Position numbers and translations under genes: made by a program. The notes beneath the pieces were generated by a model that ran no database searches, had not been told where the DNA came from, and saw only the letters and a list, made by a program, of their open reading frames with translations. From NCBI GenBank assembly GCA_964589725.1, contig CAZPUJ010000469.1, positions 1 to 15,766 of the forward strand: a stretch of DNA of 15,766 nt, read 5' to 3'. Shown here piece after piece: positions 14,423 to 15,766 of this stretch. Origin of the DNA: CAYSHJ01 sp964589725 (GTDB lineage Bacteria; Planctomycetota; Planctomycetia; Planctomycetales; Planctomycetaceae). How positions within the stretch are numbered: position 1 is the stretch's first letter; each line of letters opens with the position of its first letter.

Positions 14423-15514
14423 ATGGCAGGAGTTACGTCAAGAAAATTACCCGTTTACCGTCACCACAAGCCGAGCGGACAGGCGCGCGTCCGTTGGCAA
14501 AATCGCGAGATTTATCTCGGTCGTTTTGACTCGGCAGAGTCTCGGCAACGATACGCCGAGTTGCTCACCAAGATCGTCACCGGGACGCTGCTGGACGTGG
14601 ATTTGCTTCCGCGCCGAACGGCCAAGGCCGAGCAATCCACGAAGGGGGGAATCTCGGTCAACGAACTGGCCGTGGCGTTCCTGCACCATGCCGACCAGCA
14701 TTACCGCAAAGGCGACAAACTGTCGGATGAGTACGATTGCTTCCTCTCGGCGATCAAGCCGCTGAAGGAATTGTTTGGGACGCTCGCTGTTGACCAGTTC
14801 GGGCCGTCTGCTCTGAAGACAGTTCGTACCCGGATGGTCGAGAATGGTTGGTGTCGTCGTTACGTCAATCGCAGCGTCACGCGCATTCGGCAGATTTTCA
14901 AATTCGGCGTCGAGTGTGAGTTGGTCGCGCCGTCCGTGTTGCAAAGTCTGCAAGCCATCGCTCCGTTGTTGCCCGGTCGCTCAGCGGCTCCTGACCACCC
15001 GCAACGTCAGGCGGTTCCGCAAGAGCACATCGACAAGGTACGCGACGTCGTTTCAAAACGCTGTCGAGATTTGATCGACCTGCAATTGGCCTGCGGAGCG
15101 CGTCCAGGTGAGTTGCTGCAATTGACCGGAAGGATGATTGATCGAACGGGCGACGTCTGGACCGCAGAACTCAAAGACCACAAGACAGCGCATCGTGGAA
15201 AAGTTCGCAAGCTCGTCTTTGGTCCGCAGTCTCAATTGAATTTACGACGTCACTTGAAGGCCGATCCCGATGCCCGATTGTTCCCGATTCGTCGTGACTC
15301 TTACTGCCATGCCGTCGTCAAGGCATGCACATCATTGAAGATCCCACGCTGGACGCCGCATTGGTTGCGGCACAACGTCAGCACTCGCGTGCGCGATGAA
15401 TTTTCGCTCGAACATGCTCAAGCCCTCGCCGGTCATTCCAGTTCAGCGACGACGGATCGTTACGTCACCAAGATGAATGCTCTGGCCGTTCAAGTGGCCA
15501 AGTCGATCGGATGA
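14423..15514 (+). CDS. int: Tyrosine recombinase (phage-type integrase)
   Basis: The 363-residue protein has an N-terminal arm-binding-like segment (YRHHKPSGQARVRWQNREIY, about 12-31), a core-binding helical domain (about 76-185) and a catalytic domain (about 195-355). The catalytic set is complete: R227 in ACGARPGELLQL, K254 in DHKTAHRG, H313 and R316 in TPHWLRH, H338 in LAGHSS, and nucleophile Y347 in TTDRYV. Such enzymes insert and excise mobile elements at short attachment sites, often tRNA 3' ends. The ATG at 14423 has GGAG 8 bases upstream. It begins 108 bases after tRNA-Leu in the same direction, the classical position at one end of a genomic island or prophage. The element would extend to the right, beyond the window. 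No excisionase is identified within view. Confidence 0.95.
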   Translation: MAGVTSRKLPVYRHHKPSGQARVRWQNREIYLGRFDSAESRQRYAELLTKIVTGTLLDVDLLPRRTAKAEQSTKGGISVNELAVAFLHHADQHYRKGDKLSDEYDCFLSAIKPLKELFGTLAVDQFGPSALKTVRTRMVENGWCRRYVNRSVTRIRQIFKFGVECELVAPSVLQSLQAIAPLLPGRSAAPDHPQRQAVPQEHIDKVRDVVSKRCRDLIDLQLACGARPGELLQLTGRMIDRTGDVWTAELKDHKTAHRGKVRKLVFGPQSQLNLRRHLKADPDARLFPIRRDSYCHAVVKACTSLKIPRWTPHWLRHNVSTRVRDEFSLEHAQALAGHSSSATTDRYVTKMNALAVQVAKSIG

Positions 15515-15632
15515 CGACGGCGTGATGATTCGCGATGATTGAAAACAGCACGGGCTAGACCGGCCAGTCGAAAAGCGGAATCCCACCGCCTGCCCGTTTG
15601 CTTCTCACTTGGGAACCGGAAGGGGACCGGAT

Positions 15633-15766
15633 ATGACAACGAAAACGCGATCGCGCAAGCGAAGCACAAACGCAACGCAACTCTCCGACGAAGAAAAGCA
15701 ACGGCGAGTCAAAGAACTCATCGACCAGACGAAAAAATGGTCCGACGTGAACTTGAGGCTTGAAGA
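15633..15766 (+). CDS. Hypothetical protein, 3' truncated by the window end
   Basis: The frame from ATG 15633 is open to the end of the window (44 codons). It begins MTTKTRSRKRSTNATQLSDE and continues with a charged helical segment EKQRRVKELIDQTKKWSDVN. AGGGGA lies 6 bases before the ATG, a good ribosome binding site, which favours this frame over the longer overlapping one at 15539. The basic N-terminus followed by an amphipathic helix would fit a small DNA- or RNA-associated protein, but no family can be named. It follows the integrase by 118 bases and is presumably the first cargo gene of the integrated element. Confidence 0.55.
   Translation, partial: MTTKTRSRKRSTNATQLSDEEKQRRVKELIDQTKKWSDVNLRLE

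Noticed and set aside
15539..15763. A 74-codon frame after the integrase
   Set aside because: It overlaps the frame starting at 15633, which has a better ribosome binding site and a helix-like composition; the earlier frame is Arg-rich and looks like a shadow.

Overview
The window looks like a chromosomal segment of a moderately GC-rich member of the Planctomycetota. The evidence is a DUF1501 (sulfatase-like) protein, several secreted proteins of unknown function with typical signal peptides, a small LRR protein, wide intergenic spaces, and an unusually rich set of dispersed palindromic repeats of kinds I associate with planctomycete genomes. The phylum call rests on gene content and recalled repeat families, not on a marker phylogeny.

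Layout, left to right. (1) 3-1058: 3' part of a DUF1501 gene whose frame contains an in-frame array of 9-bp units arranged as an inverted repeat. (2) 1059-5009: three genes for exported proteins of unknown or broad function, namely a Cys-rich protein with 11-residue repeats, a coiled-coil protein and a gluzincin (peptidase MA-like) protein, separated by long gaps holding hairpin elements. (3) 5211-5720: a two-domain MraZ/AbrB-like protein with a 10-bp inverted repeat in its leader. (4) 5776-7062, minus strand: hemL, the tetrapyrrole-pathway aminomutase, with a 16-bp perfect inverted repeat just upstream. (5) 7652-13418: a plus-strand surface or exopolysaccharide-type cluster made of an acyl carrier protein, a GT4 glycosyltransferase, an unusual 922-residue protein carrying two GT4 glycosyltransferases in tandem, and a membrane GT2 glycosyltransferase whose start overlaps the preceding stop (ATGA). 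(6) 13449-14126, minus: an exported leucine-rich-repeat protein. (7) 14184-15766: tRNA-Leu(CAG) with a good sigma70-type promoter and a terminator hairpin, then a tyrosine recombinase in the same direction, then a truncated small ORF. This has the architecture of the left edge of an integrated element whose cargo would lie beyond the right end of the window.

How the genes fit together. The only convincing multi-gene unit is the ACP/GT4/GT4-GT4/GT2 cluster, which plausibly assembles and perhaps acylates a glycan at the inner membrane; no polymerase, flippase or exosortase is visible here. The DUF1501, Cys-rich, coiled-coil, peptidase and LRR genes appear to be single transcription units.

The most distinctive property of the window is the repeats. 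At least seven different inverted-repeat elements lie in about 16 kb, and two have become part of protein-coding sequence (inside DUF1501 and at the C-terminus of the first GT4). I saw no CRISPR array, no complete insertion sequence, no rRNA and no recognisable defence operon. The tRNA-integrase boundary is the best place to look for an accessory system, just outside the window.
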